Positions 1-7,078 of a stretch of DNA of 21,326 bases are shown here, piece by piece. Every line of letters begins with the position of its first letter. Within the stretch, counting starts at the first letter, position 1. The notes below the pieces were generated by a model. That model was not told where the DNA came from, made no database searches, and saw only the letters and a program-made list of their open reading frames with translations. Source of the stretch: Rhodoferax sp. GTDB lineage: Bacteria; Pseudomonadota; Gammaproteobacteria; Burkholderiales; Burkholderiaceae_C. The stretch lies in assembly GCA_030683195.1 (NCBI GenBank), contig JAUXQA010000216.1:1-21326 (forward strand). Reading direction: 5' to 3'. A program made the translations under genes and the position numbers.

Positions 1-1
1 T

Positions 2-604
2 GCCGGCAAATACAAGGTCAAGCTGCGCGTCCTGAGCAGCTTTACCCCCTGGGACATTGACATCAACGAGGAAGCCGCTTCCGGCACCCTGATCACTTTT
101 GAGGAAGACGAACACATGGAGCAAGCCATTGTTTCCGGCAGTGCATTCAACCGCGATGAAGCCAAAATCTCTGTACTGGGCGTGCCAGACAAGCCTGGCA
201 TTGCTTACCAGATTCTGGGGGCTGTGGCCGATGCGAACATCGAAGTCGATGTGATCATTCAAAACATCAGTAAAGACGGCAAGACGGATTTCAGCTTCAC
301 ATGTAACCGCGGTGACTACGCCAAGGCAGTTGACCTGTTGCGTGAAAAAGTATTGCCGACCCTGGGGGCACAAGAAGTGGTGGGTGACACCAAAATATGC
401 AAAGTCTCCATCGTGGGCATCGGCATGAGAAGCCATGTGGGTGTGGCCAGCAAGATGTTTCGTGTGCTGAGTGAGGAGGGGATCAATATTCAGATGATTT
501 CTACCTCAGAGATCAAGACGTCAGTGGTGATTGATGAGAAATACATGGAGCTCGCCGTGCGTGCGCTGCACAAAGCTTTTGATTTGGACCAAGTTCCAGT
601 CTGA
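2..604 (+). CDS. lysC: Aspartate kinase, C-terminal part (5' end outside window)
   Basis: This is the last 200 residues of aspartate kinase, which phosphorylates aspartate in the first step of the lysine, threonine and methionine pathway. The reading frame is open from base 2, so the catalytic domain lies upstream of the window. The visible part is the regulatory region with two ACT folds. The first contains VLGVPDKPGIAYQILGAV and the second KVSIVGIGMRSHVGVASKMF followed by GINIQMISTSEIKTSVVI, the usual allosteric lysine/threonine-binding core. The protein ends with ALHKAFDLDQ, typical of beta-proteobacterial LysC. It is core chromosomal sequence and marks the left flank of the accessory region. 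Its methionine at 116 is internal and is not a start. Confidence 0.96.
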   Translation, partial: AGKYKVKLRVLSSFTPWDIDINEEAASGTLITFEEDEHMEQAIVSGSAFNRDEAKISVLGVPDKPGIAYQILGAVADANIEVDVIIQNISKDGKTDFSFTCNRGDYAKAVDLLREKVLPTLGAQEVVGDTKICKVSIVGIGMRSHVGVASKMFRVLSEEGINIQMISTSEIKTSVVIDEKYMELAVRALHKAFDLDQVPV

Positions 605-629
605 AAAACGGCCCAAGTCGTGAGATAAT
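601..629 (+). promoter_or_regulatory. Possible sigma-70 promoter for tRNA-Ser
   Basis: A CTGAAA hexamer (601-606) and a GATAAT hexamer (624-629) are separated by 17 bp. Transcription would start near 636, just before the tRNA at 647. No terminator is visible between lysC and the tRNA, so read-through from lysC is an alternative. The assignment is by eye only. Confidence 0.3.
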
Positions 630-646
630 CTAGGCTTCGGAATTAA

Positions 647-739
647 GGAAACGTGACCGAGTGGCCGAAGGTGCTCCCCTGCTAAGGGAGTAGGGGGTGT
701 AGAGCCTCCTCGAGAGTTCGAATCTCTCCGTTTCCGCCA
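647..739 (+). tRNA. tRNA-Ser(GCU)
   Basis: A complete 93-nt class II tRNA. The acceptor arms GGAAACG (647-653) and CGTTTCC (729-735) pair fully, followed by discriminator G and an encoded CCA (737-739). The anticodon loop is CTGCTAA, giving anticodon GCU, which reads AGU/AGC serine codons. A long variable arm (around AGGGGGTGTAGAGCCTCCT) and the T arm GAGAGTTCGAATCTCTC are as expected for serine tRNA. tRNA genes like this are common integration sites, but no duplicated 3' end was seen elsewhere in the window, so it marks the left border of the accessory region without being shown to be its att site. Confidence 0.97.
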
Positions 740-750
740 AAAAAATGAAA

Positions 751-780
751 AAAGCCCTTGTAAATCAAGGGCTTTTTTTT
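751..780 (+). terminator. Intrinsic terminator after tRNA-Ser
   Basis: An 8-bp stem AGCCCTTG (753-760) / CAAGGGCT (766-773) with loop TAAAT is followed by eight T residues. It lies 14 bases after the tRNA CCA end and would end the lysC/tRNA-Ser transcript. Confidence 0.9.
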
Positions 781-942
781 GTGCAAAAAAGTCAACTATC
801 AAATCAACTATCAAAACAAATGCTGCTTGAATAGGACGTAGTTGTTGTTGTCATATCTTTTTGTTGTCTTACAGCCACCCGGCATAAGGACACCGCTGCT
901 CCAGCGTGGGGCAATCTCTGGCGCCGCGGTTTCCTCCGTCGG

Positions 943-1018
943 GGCTTGTAGGATGCCCACCCGCAGAGTTAAGCCTCAGGCACCCCGATAACGCGTAAGG
1001 GTGGGTATCCTGCAAGCC
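943..1018. repeat. Large imperfect inverted repeat, REP/MITE-like
   Basis: The arm at 943-962 (GGCTTGTAGGATGCCCACCC) and the reverse complement of 999-1018 match at 18 of 20 positions, with a 36-bp spacer. Within the spacer, GTTAAGC (969-975) and GATAAC (987-992) form a second weak symmetry. The structure could be a REP-type or MITE-type element or a folded RNA. It is not flanked by a recognisable gene. Confidence 0.6.
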
Positions 1019-1486
1019 TAAACAAAAGCAGGCAAAACGATCAAAGTCGTCAAAGTCCATCGCATCTTCACGGTGTGCGATTACGAAGGGGTGGTCTCGC
1101 AGGGTGTGAAGAACATCCACAATCTACACAGAAACGCTGGTGAAACGCTTCTAAGGAAAAAGGAATAAGGAGATAGCTCGGGTGACTTGGCCCATCGGTG
1201 GCAGAAAGATCGCCAGGGTCTGATCGATGCCCTGAAAGCCGCCAAGCGGCTGCCGCCCACGCGTGTGTTTTGCAGCCACGACTAGTACGGGCGCGACATA
1301 ACGCGTGCTTGGCCCCGTCAGTAAAAAGCATCATCAAGGAAGATCGTTTGCGTTTCAAGCAGCCCAATGCACTCGCTCTCGTTGCGCGAATCTCTGCGAT
1401 CGCGGCGGGCGCCGAGTTCATGGCCTTCGCTGCAGAGTAGGCCATGGGCATTCGGCGAACGGGGCGGTCCGGCTAGCGCAGCCTAC

Positions 1487-1510
1487 GTTATCATTATTCA
1501 ACTAGATAAC
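1487..1510. promoter_or_regulatory. Possible operator upstream of the ABC-3C operon
   Basis: GTTATC (1487-1492) and GATAAC (1505-1510) form a perfect 6-bp inverted repeat with a 12-bp spacer in an AT-rich patch just upstream of the three-gene operon. Position and symmetry suggest a regulator or promoter region. No clear -35/-10 pair was found, so this is tentative. Confidence 0.3.
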
Positions 1511-1540
1511 ATCGACCACGTCAGCGTAGGCCGAGCCACA

Positions 1541-1546
1541 AGGGAG
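1541..1546 (+). promoter_or_regulatory. Ribosome-binding site that decides the TTG start
   Basis: AGGGAG lies 6 bases before TTG 1553 and in good position for it. No comparable site precedes the in-frame ATG at 1367. This is the main reason for calling the first operon gene from TTG. Confidence 0.65.
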
Positions 1547-1552
1547 AAATAT

Positions 1553-2554
1553 TTGCGAATCAATCACGCTGCGCTACTACGCGCATTGCCGTCAGATCAG
1601 CTCGAAGAGTTTGTTGACGACTGGCTCGATCAACGCACCAAACTCTATATCGAGCATGAGCTCTGGCGCGGTACCGGCGACATGGGCCGCGACGTAACCG
1701 GATATCTAACCACACAGCGGATGGAGGGGGCCTGGGACAACTTCCAGTGCAAGCAGCTCAATGAAAAGCTCTCCGAGGCATCGGCGTTCGTGGAGCTCGG
1801 AAAAATCTTCATGCATGCGGCAGCCGATGCGTACAGCTTGCCTAACTCTTATACCTTTGTTGCGCCGCGTGGGGTCGTTAGGCGCGTCCAGCATTTTGTT
1901 GCGCACCCGAAAGCCTTCCAGCAAGCTATCATTGACCAGTGGGATGAGGTGATCGCCAGTCGGCTGGTGGAGAAGTCTACGATCTTGCTCTGCCCCCAAA
2001 TCCGACACCAGATTAAGTCCTTTAATTTTACGAAGATCTATTGGCTGGACGCTACCCGGCTCGTCAACGACCCGTCGGCCATGCCAGCCTTGGTGAAATG
2101 GTTCGACGCTGATCCCGGGCCTTGGCTGCGCGAAGTTGTGCCATCGGAGATTCAAGTGGGTGAATCGTCTTACATCTCACAGTTGCTCCAACTGTATGCA
2201 GCCAAGGGCCCAAGGGAATATCCCGACGCCGCGACAGCGTTGGCATCGACAGAACACGGCGCGCATCTACGCGACCAGCGCACGCGCTTCTTCGACGCCA
2301 TGGCGTTTGACCGTTTCTATCGGGATTCGACCCCCGCAGACTACCTCCCCGCGTTTAAGGAAGAGATCTATCACGGCGTGGTAGACACCCACCGGGACGA
2401 CTATGCCAGCGGTCTGACCCGGCTTAACGAAGTGATGAAGCGCGCCGGTGTTCTGCAGCCCTCCGGCATCCTAGGGAAGCACGCCGGTATTCCGGTCAAG
2501 CAAGGGACCTGCCACCAGTTTTCCAATGAAGGACGTCTTCCATGGCATCCCTGA
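1553..2554 (+). CDS. ABC-3C system effector with Mrr-like nuclease domain
   Basis: The protein is about 333 residues from a TTG start. The N-terminal third carries a pattern seen in Mrr-like PD-(D/E)XK nucleases: an EE pair at 18-19, GTGDMGRDV at 40-48 (candidate metal-binding D47), and QCK at 65-67 (candidate catalytic K67). The remaining two thirds have no motif I recognise. The position, first in an operon with a small middle component and a DUF3732-type ATPase, fits the ABC-three-component family, where such a gene supplies the effector. I infer a DNA-cleaving defence effector controlled by the ATPase. The reading frame stays open upstream to an ATG at 1367, but that extension is arginine- and serine-rich, lacks a Shine-Dalgarno sequence and looks non-coding. 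The gene overlaps the next by 13 bases. Confidence 0.8.
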   Translation: MRINHAALLRALPSDQLEEFVDDWLDQRTKLYIEHELWRGTGDMGRDVTGYLTTQRMEGAWDNFQCKQLNEKLSEASAFVELGKIFMHAAADAYSLPNSYTFVAPRGVVRRVQHFVAHPKAFQQAIIDQWDEVIASRLVEKSTILLCPQIRHQIKSFNFTKIYWLDATRLVNDPSAMPALVKWFDADPGPWLREVVPSEIQVGESSYISQLLQLYAAKGPREYPDAATALASTEHGAHLRDQRTRFFDAMAFDRFYRDSTPADYLPAFKEEIYHGVVDTHRDDYASGLTRLNEVMKRAGVLQPSGILGKHAGIPVKQGTCHQFSNEGRLPWHP

Positions 2555-3057
2555 CGCGCGACTTCGCCGCCAAACACCCGTTCAACAGCCCTCTGGAGAC
2601 AGGTATCCGGGCGCTGGTGGTTTTGGAGGCTTTCTATCCGCGCCGATGTGATCTGCTAGAAGTCACGTGGCTGGACCATCTGGTCGTGCACACCGGCGAC
2701 CTTGAGTGGCATGATGCGCCCGAAAGCCTGCATCCTGACTTGCCCCACCGTGCGGGAGAGTTATTGGTTCGTCGGCAACTGGTGGAGCGTAGCCTTAGGT
2801 TGATGCAGCGCATGCACCTGATCGACGAGTGCGAGACGGAAGCGGGCATTGAGTTCTGCGCCAGTGAGGATGCGCCCAGCTACGTCGATTTGCTGCAGGC
2901 GCCGTACTCCAATGCACTGAAAGCACGCGCCAAATGGATGGCCGAGCATTTCTCGTCTTTGCCAAACGACGCCTTGCGCCAGCTCATCGAAAGCCGAATC
3001 GGCCGATGGACTGCAGAATTCAGCGCCGATGAGACCCTGTTGGGAGTCTCGCAATGA
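2542..3057 (+). CDS. ABC-3C system middle component (MC2-like)
   Basis: This 171-residue protein starts at an ATG inside the end of the preceding gene, with AAGGA 8 bases upstream (2529-2533). It contains FNSPLETGIRALVVLEAFYP near the N-terminus, then LDHLVVHTGD, SLHPDLPHRAGELLVRR and an AGIEFCASEDAPSYVDLLQAPY stretch, interrupted here only by naming. These fit my memory of ABC-three-component 'middle component 2' proteins, small winged-helix-like adaptors between effector and ATPase. It ends in an ATGA overlap with the ATPase gene, which suggests coupled translation and fixed stoichiometry. Its biochemical role is not established by the sequence. Adaptor or sensor function is inferred from family context. 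Confidence 0.78.
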   Translation: MASLTRDFAAKHPFNSPLETGIRALVVLEAFYPRRCDLLEVTWLDHLVVHTGDLEWHDAPESLHPDLPHRAGELLVRRQLVERSLRLMQRMHLIDECETEAGIEFCASEDAPSYVDLLQAPYSNALKARAKWMAEHFSSLPNDALRQLIESRIGRWTAEFSADETLLGVSQ

Positions 3058-4925
3058 GCGGTATCCGGATTCGCCATTTGCTATTTACAGGCCCGAACGT
3101 GGAGGCCGAAGGCCTTCGTTTCGACGATGGTCTGAACATTGTTTACGGTGCCTCAAACACCGGGAAATCATTTGCCGCGCTAGCGCTGCTTTACATGCTG
3201 GGTGCATCCAGCAAGCTACCTCCCATCGACGAAATCGCCTACTACGATGGGATGTGGCTCGGGCTGACGCTGCCCAACGGTGAAGCAATAACCCTATACC
3301 GTTCGACCAAGGGAGGGGGCTTTCGAAGGTTTGAAGGATTGCGCCAGGGTGGTAGTCTCACCGGTGGCACCGTCCTTCGCAATAAACATGATGCGAAGCG
3401 CACCGACACGTTATCCCATCTGCTACTGCAATCGATGGGCCTGGCAGGCAAGCAGATCGTGCGCGATAGCGCGGGCACCAAGGAGAACCTGTCTATCAGC
3501 ACATTGTCGCCCTACGCCGTGGTGTCCGAGGAGGACATCATGTCCACGCGTAGCCCCGTCTTTCTTTCTGGCATACCGGCGGAGCGCACGCTGGAAAAGA
3601 ACCTGTTCAAGCTTCTGCTCACGGGCAGCGATGATGCCAATGTGGTTTCGGAGCCTAAGGAGGGTGAACGTAAAGTAGCAAAGGCCGCCAAGGTCGAACT
3701 GATCGATGAATTGATCGCGCAAGTGGATCGGGAATTCGGTGGGACTGCGCCCGATCGCGTGGAACTCGATGATCAGTTGGCGCGACTTGAGACCAACGCA
3801 GACGGCCTGCTTGGCGCTTTGCAGCAGGCTCAAAGCTTGGTAGATAGTCAGGTGACGGCAAGACGACAGGTTTGCGATCGCCAACAGGATTTGCGGGCTC
3901 GTGCGGGTGAGCTGGAGCTCACGCGCTCGCGCTTCGACAAGTTGCAGGCAGTCTATGCCTCTGATCTAGCTCGTCTGCAGTCCATCGAGGAAGGTGGCTA
4001 TGTGCTCGCGGCCATGGTTGGCATGGACTGTGCGGTGTGCGGTGCATCCCCGGAAGACCAGCGACACAACCATGCGGCCGACGAGATATCCATGGCCCAT
4101 GTGGCCGCCGCTGCCGAGGCGCGAAAAATTGAACGTGAGCAGGGTGAATTGGCCCAGGTGATCGACTCGCTATCACTGGAGGCGAATGCCCTGAACCGCA
4201 CTCTGGGAGATCTCGACACTGAGATCGAAGCCATTGATCTCGAACTTCGATTCCGACGGGCCACTGAAGCGTCATTTCGCGAGAGCTACGAGACATACAG
4301 TGATGTGCGCTCGGAGCTCACCAAGGCCTTCAATCTCCATGCGCGGCGTGCCCAACTCGCCGCACGCCGGAGTGAGATTGCAGCGGATTCGGTCAAACGC
4401 GTAAGTGAGGCCTTAACCGTGGGGCCTGATACGAGCACTAGCTTTGACTTCGGAAAAACCGTCAAAGCAGTGCTGGAGGCATGGCACTTCCCTGATGCTG
4501 AGAAGGTGCTGTTTGACACCAAGCTCAACGACATCACTATCGGCGGCAAGCCTCGGCAGGCAAATGGCAAGGGCGTCCGGGCTGTCTTGCATGCGGCCTT
4601 CAACGTGGCCGTGATTCTGCACTGCATCAAGAATCGGCGCCCCCATCCCGGTTTTCTGGTTCTCGACACGCCCTTGCTGACTTACCGCGAGCCGCTCAAG
4701 TCCCGGCACGGTGAGCTGGCACCCGATGAGGCGGCCCTCAAGGGGACCAACTTGGCCGAGCACTTCTACAGACACCTAGCCAGCCTCCGAGCGGAAGTGC
4801 AGATTATCGTGATTGAGAATGCCGACCCTCCCTCTGGAATGAAAGAAGGACTTGCACGTATCGAGACCTTCACGGCCAACTCAAACGACGGCCGTTACGG
4901 GTTGTTGGAAAAACGGCCGCGATAG
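3054..4925 (+). CDS. ABC-3C ATPase, DUF3732-type (Rad50/SMC-like)
   Basis: A 623-residue ABC-class ATPase with the SMC/Rad50 split layout. Walker A is GASNTGKS at residues 32-39. A long, charged, probably coiled-coil middle spans roughly 205-430. The second ATPase half includes NGKGVRA (504-510, in the place of the ABC signature) and Walker B FLVLD at 534-538. Near 326-329 a CAVC pair lies between the two helical arms, reminiscent of a zinc hook. Walker B is followed by TP, not by the usual catalytic Glu, so hydrolysis may be slow or depend on another residue. A VQIIVIEN strand precedes the C-terminus. In the ABC-3C class such ATPases are thought to sense invading nucleic acid or nucleoprotein and license the effector. 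The start has GGGAG 7 bases upstream and overlaps the previous stop. Confidence 0.85.
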   Translation: MSGIRIRHLLFTGPNVEAEGLRFDDGLNIVYGASNTGKSFAALALLYMLGASSKLPPIDEIAYYDGMWLGLTLPNGEAITLYRSTKGGGFRRFEGLRQGGSLTGGTVLRNKHDAKRTDTLSHLLLQSMGLAGKQIVRDSAGTKENLSISTLSPYAVVSEEDIMSTRSPVFLSGIPAERTLEKNLFKLLLTGSDDANVVSEPKEGERKVAKAAKVELIDELIAQVDREFGGTAPDRVELDDQLARLETNADGLLGALQQAQSLVDSQVTARRQVCDRQQDLRARAGELELTRSRFDKLQAVYASDLARLQSIEEGGYVLAAMVGMDCAVCGASPEDQRHNHAADEISMAHVAAAAEARKIEREQGELAQVIDSLSLEANALNRTLGDLDTEIEAIDLELRFRRATEASFRESYETYSDVRSELTKAFNLHARRAQLAARRSEIAADSVKRVSEALTVGPDTSTSFDFGKTVKAVLEAWHFPDAEKVLFDTKLNDITIGGKPRQANGKGVRAVLHAAFNVAVILHCIKNRRPHPGFLVLDTPLLTYREPLKSRHGELAPDEAALKGTNLAEHFYRHLASLRAEVQIIVIENADPPSGMKEGLARIETFTANSNDGRYGLLEKRPR

Positions 4926-5259
4926 AAGCCTGAGGCGCGTTCTATATGAAAGACGTTGACACTCGCAGTATTGTGTCGACCTGGACCAATAAAACGCCCA
5001 ATTTGCCTGGTTCACAAACTCCACCAGCAGATGAAAACTCTGATCATTCCAGTTTTCGGTAGGCGGCAACACGCAGCTTCTGGCCCCTTTCGAGTGCACT
5101 CGCTAGGCAGGCGGCCGTTCATCAAAAAGGGAGTGTCTCCGCAGTGGGTAAATGCTGATGGTTATTCCAGATTTTTTCAGTCACATATCACTCTCATGAC
5201 AATAGAAATATTGGACAAGGCTAGACCCAGCTCAGCTATTCCCGCCCGGGCCGAAATGC
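4926..5259. other. Intergenic stretch between convergent genes
   Basis: This 334-bp stretch separates the end of the ABC ATPase gene from the end of the convergent zinc-ribbon gene. I found no credible gene or strong terminator. A short minus-strand open frame reads FHLLVEFVNQANWAFYWSR but has no start signal and no recognised relative, so it may be a decayed fragment. It probably marks the junction between the defence operon and the plasmid/ICE-like cluster. Confidence 0.5.
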
Positions 5260-6201
5260 CTAGCTTGGCTGTACCGCAATATGTCGGGGATCATCCAAGT
5301 AGATGTACCGTTGACCGTTGCTAGAAATGCGTACTGCCCCGAATACCAGCATGTGCGATCCAGTCAAGTAAGCGAGGCCGTTGATACTTAAAAGATCCAG
5401 TAAGCAAAGAGCGATGTCTTGGGGAATATAAATATTCGGATTGTCAAACCCCTCGGTACGCAACCAGACGCACTTGTACTGCTGCGAGTGAGTCACATTC
5501 ACAATTCGTCCAAACACCCCTAATGTTAAGTTGTCGTGGCGAGCACAAATGTCCGGCAACGCCACAAAAAAATCGCATGCCCTGAACTTGCCCAGTCCCG
5601 GAATTTCTATCACTTGCTGGGAGTGGTGAAACGCAGGGTTTGAAATCAACTGACGTAACAGCGGCCCCATTCTCATGTGCCGCAAAGAATTTTCACGGAC
5701 TTTTTCCATTCGCAAATGCTCGGCATAAGCAGAAAACTCATCTTCCATCTCTATGTTGTCAGATGGCACTGAGTCGTATCCGTTCCTAGCTCCGGATTGG
5801 GAGGTCAGGTCAACCGCGATCCGGGTGTTGGGATCAATCCATGCCCCGGGAGAACCCCTCTCCTGGTGTGCACTGGCCGCGGCTTGTGCGGTCCTTTGAC
5901 CGCACCCCTCTGCATGAGGTCGCGCACCAAAGCAGGATTCACGTCCGTTTTGGGATTGCTTGCGAAAGAACGCTCTGCCACCACATTCTGGGCACACCAG
6001 GTTTTGTCGTCGGCTCAAAAAATCGTCGTTGGACAGGTCTGCGAATTGATCCGCGCCGTAAGTCGAGTCGTCTTGGGTACACCGGGCTTTTTGCATTTGA
6101 AACACTCCAAATAATTTAGGTAAGTCATTGATCAAGGTTTGAGCGCGGATTTGCGGATGTCCAGATAGCCGTCTTTTCAGCCTTTCTTGATTTATCCGCA
6201 C
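5260..6201 (-). CDS. Zinc-ribbon accessory protein of unknown function
   Basis: A 313-residue protein called from GTG 6201. An in-frame stop lies seven codons upstream, and the next methionine is residue 36, so the GTG is plausible but no strong Shine-Dalgarno is visible. The centre holds a zinc-binding pattern: CPECGG at 70-75, then C90, H96 and C100 within RESCFGARPHAEGC. I recall similar 'CPECGGRAFFRK...CFGARPH' proteins near plasmid and ICE maintenance genes in betaproteobacteria, usually annotated hypothetical. The C-terminal 150 residues (from about HHSQQVIEIPGLGKF) look globular, with no motif I can name. It is transcribed divergently from the 48-aa/DUF932 gene set, so shared regulation from 6202-6391 is possible. 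Confidence 0.75.
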   Translation of the reverse strand: MRINQERLKRRLSGHPQIRAQTLINDLPKLFGVFQMQKARCTQDDSTYGADQFADLSNDDFLSRRQNLVCPECGGRAFFRKQSQNGRESCFGARPHAEGCGQRTAQAAASAHQERGSPGAWIDPNTRIAVDLTSQSGARNGYDSVPSDNIEMEDEFSAYAEHLRMEKVRENSLRHMRMGPLLRQLISNPAFHHSQQVIEIPGLGKFRACDFFVALPDICARHDNLTLGVFGRIVNVTHSQQYKCVWLRTEGFDNPNIYIPQDIALCLLDLLSINGLAYLTGSHMLVFGAVRISSNGQRYIYLDDPRHIAVQPS

Positions 6202-6273
6202 CTTGGCGCCGCGCTCACTTCATGGCGCAGTCCTATCAAAAAAGATCACCTCATCACCGATCGTCTCTAACGG

Positions 6274-6293
6274 TGCCAGTCCCTGGGCTGGCA
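6274..6293. repeat. Short hairpin in the divergent intergenic region
   Basis: TGCCAG (6274-6279) and CTGGCA (6288-6293) form a 6-bp stem with an 8-nt loop. It lies between two divergent genes, where promoters and operators are expected. It is too short to assign a role. Confidence 0.3.
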
Positions 6294-6391
6294 TTTATGC
6301 CGCCAATCCCCGTTGTCTCCCAAACAAAGGAACCCATCCATCACTCGAAACCAAGTCCCTCAACCATTCACTACTCACCAAAGGAGTCCCC

Positions 6392-6538
6392 ATGGGATCA
6401 AACCATTCGCCCCTGGATGCCCTCGCAGCATTCACTCTCGGTTTTATAGCGGGCGTCATTTCGACCGACCCCATCGTCCAGTACATCGAACGCGTTCATC
6501 GTGAGTCCTCAGTTCTGCGCAGCCATGACGACATCTGA
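6392..6538 (+). CDS. Small hydrophobic protein, 48 aa
   Basis: A strong Shine-Dalgarno AAGGAG (6381-6386) stands 5 bases before this ATG, which supports a real 48-residue gene even though the frame is open further upstream. The protein has one hydrophobic stretch, LDALAAFTLGFIAGVIS (residues 8-24), long enough for a single membrane segment, followed by a charged tail rich in His, Arg and Asp. It sits 28 bases before the next gene and is probably co-transcribed with it. I do not recognise the family. A small membrane peptide working with the neighbouring glycine-rich protein is a guess. Confidence 0.6.
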   Translation: MGSNHSPLDALAAFTLGFIAGVISTDPIVQYIERVHRESSVLRSHDDI

Positions 6539-6566
6539 TTCAACCCAACCCAAAGGAGATTTCCAT

Positions 6567-6929
6567 ATGACCTTAATTTGTCCCAAATGCCACAGTGAGC
6601 AGATCATCACCAAAAACATAGCCAAAATGGCAGGCAGTACCCTGGGCACCGTCGCCGGCGCGGTCAGCGTTGCTGCAGGCGTCATTCGTGGCGCGAAATT
6701 GGGTGCCAGTGCCGGAACCCTTGCCGGTCCTGTTGGCGCCGTATTGGGATCGATCACGGGCGCCATACTGGGTGGCCTGGTCGGCGGCGCGACAGGTGGC
6801 GTCATTGGTGCCCGTCTGGGTGAAGTGGTTGACACCAACATTCTCAAAAATTTTGAATGCCTGGACTGCGGATACCAATTCCATCAATCCGCATCTGATC
6901 CTGCAAGCAGCGTTCCCATGATCCCTTAG
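6567..6929 (+). CDS. Glycine-rich zinc-ribbon membrane-type protein
   Basis: A 120-residue protein starting at ATG 6567, 7 bases after AAAGGAGA (6552-6559). The frame is open upstream, but the ribosome-binding site decides this start. The architecture is unusual. CPKC (5-8) and CLDC (98-101) are the two halves of one zinc ribbon, and between them (about 20-86) lies a hydrophobic glycine/alanine-rich stretch with GxxxG spacing, such as GPVGAVLGSITGAILGGLVGG. This is a glycine-zipper pattern that can form paired membrane helices. The zinc ribbon would hold both ends together on one side of the membrane. It lies between the 48-aa hydrophobic gene and the DUF932 gene. Function unknown; membrane localisation is inferred. 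Confidence 0.75.
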   Translation: MTLICPKCHSEQIITKNIAKMAGSTLGTVAGAVSVAAGVIRGAKLGASAGTLAGPVGAVLGSITGAILGGLVGGATGGVIGARLGEVVDTNILKNFECLDCGYQFHQSASDPASSVPMIP

Positions 6930-7078
6930 CTGGGCGTGGTTCATACCGCGCAGAGCATTCCCCGTCACGCCCTGTGACGGATCAATTACGTTCTTCTCTT
7001 TAACCCCCGGACCCTGATTCAATTTTGCTGAAACCCTTCAGCGGCTTTGTCACGTCCAAAACTTTGAAAGCAATCCAA

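Larger units (their letters stand above)
781..1552. other. Gene-poor left border of the accessory region
   Basis: I see no convincing gene here. A 12-bp near-tandem repeat CAACTATCAAAT/CAACTATCAAAA lies at about 792-815, right after the tRNA-Ser terminator. A large inverted repeat follows at 943-1018. Short open stretches around 1022-1160 and 1198-1440 lack ribosome-binding sites and resemble nothing I recognise, so they may be decayed coding sequence. A GTTATC...GATAAC inverted repeat (1487-1510) sits 43 bp before the first operon gene. Local composition varies sharply, as expected for patchwork border DNA. Confidence 0.5.

Noticed and set aside
943..1018. Possible integron attC site
   Set aside because: Elements like GTTAAGC and GATAAC are present, but they lie inside the inverted repeat in the wrong order, not at its ends, and no integron integrase or cassette array is present.
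1198..1440. 80-aa open frame before the operon
   Set aside because: No ribosome-binding site, no recognised similarity, and composition of a shadow or decayed frame.
1367..1552. N-terminal extension of the first ABC-3C gene
   Set aside because: The frame is open but the residues look non-coding, there is no ribosome-binding site at 1367, and a good one serves TTG 1553.
6203..6391. Longer version of the 48-aa small gene starting at 6203
   Set aside because: The strong Shine-Dalgarno directly before ATG 6392 and the low-complexity upstream residues favour the short form.
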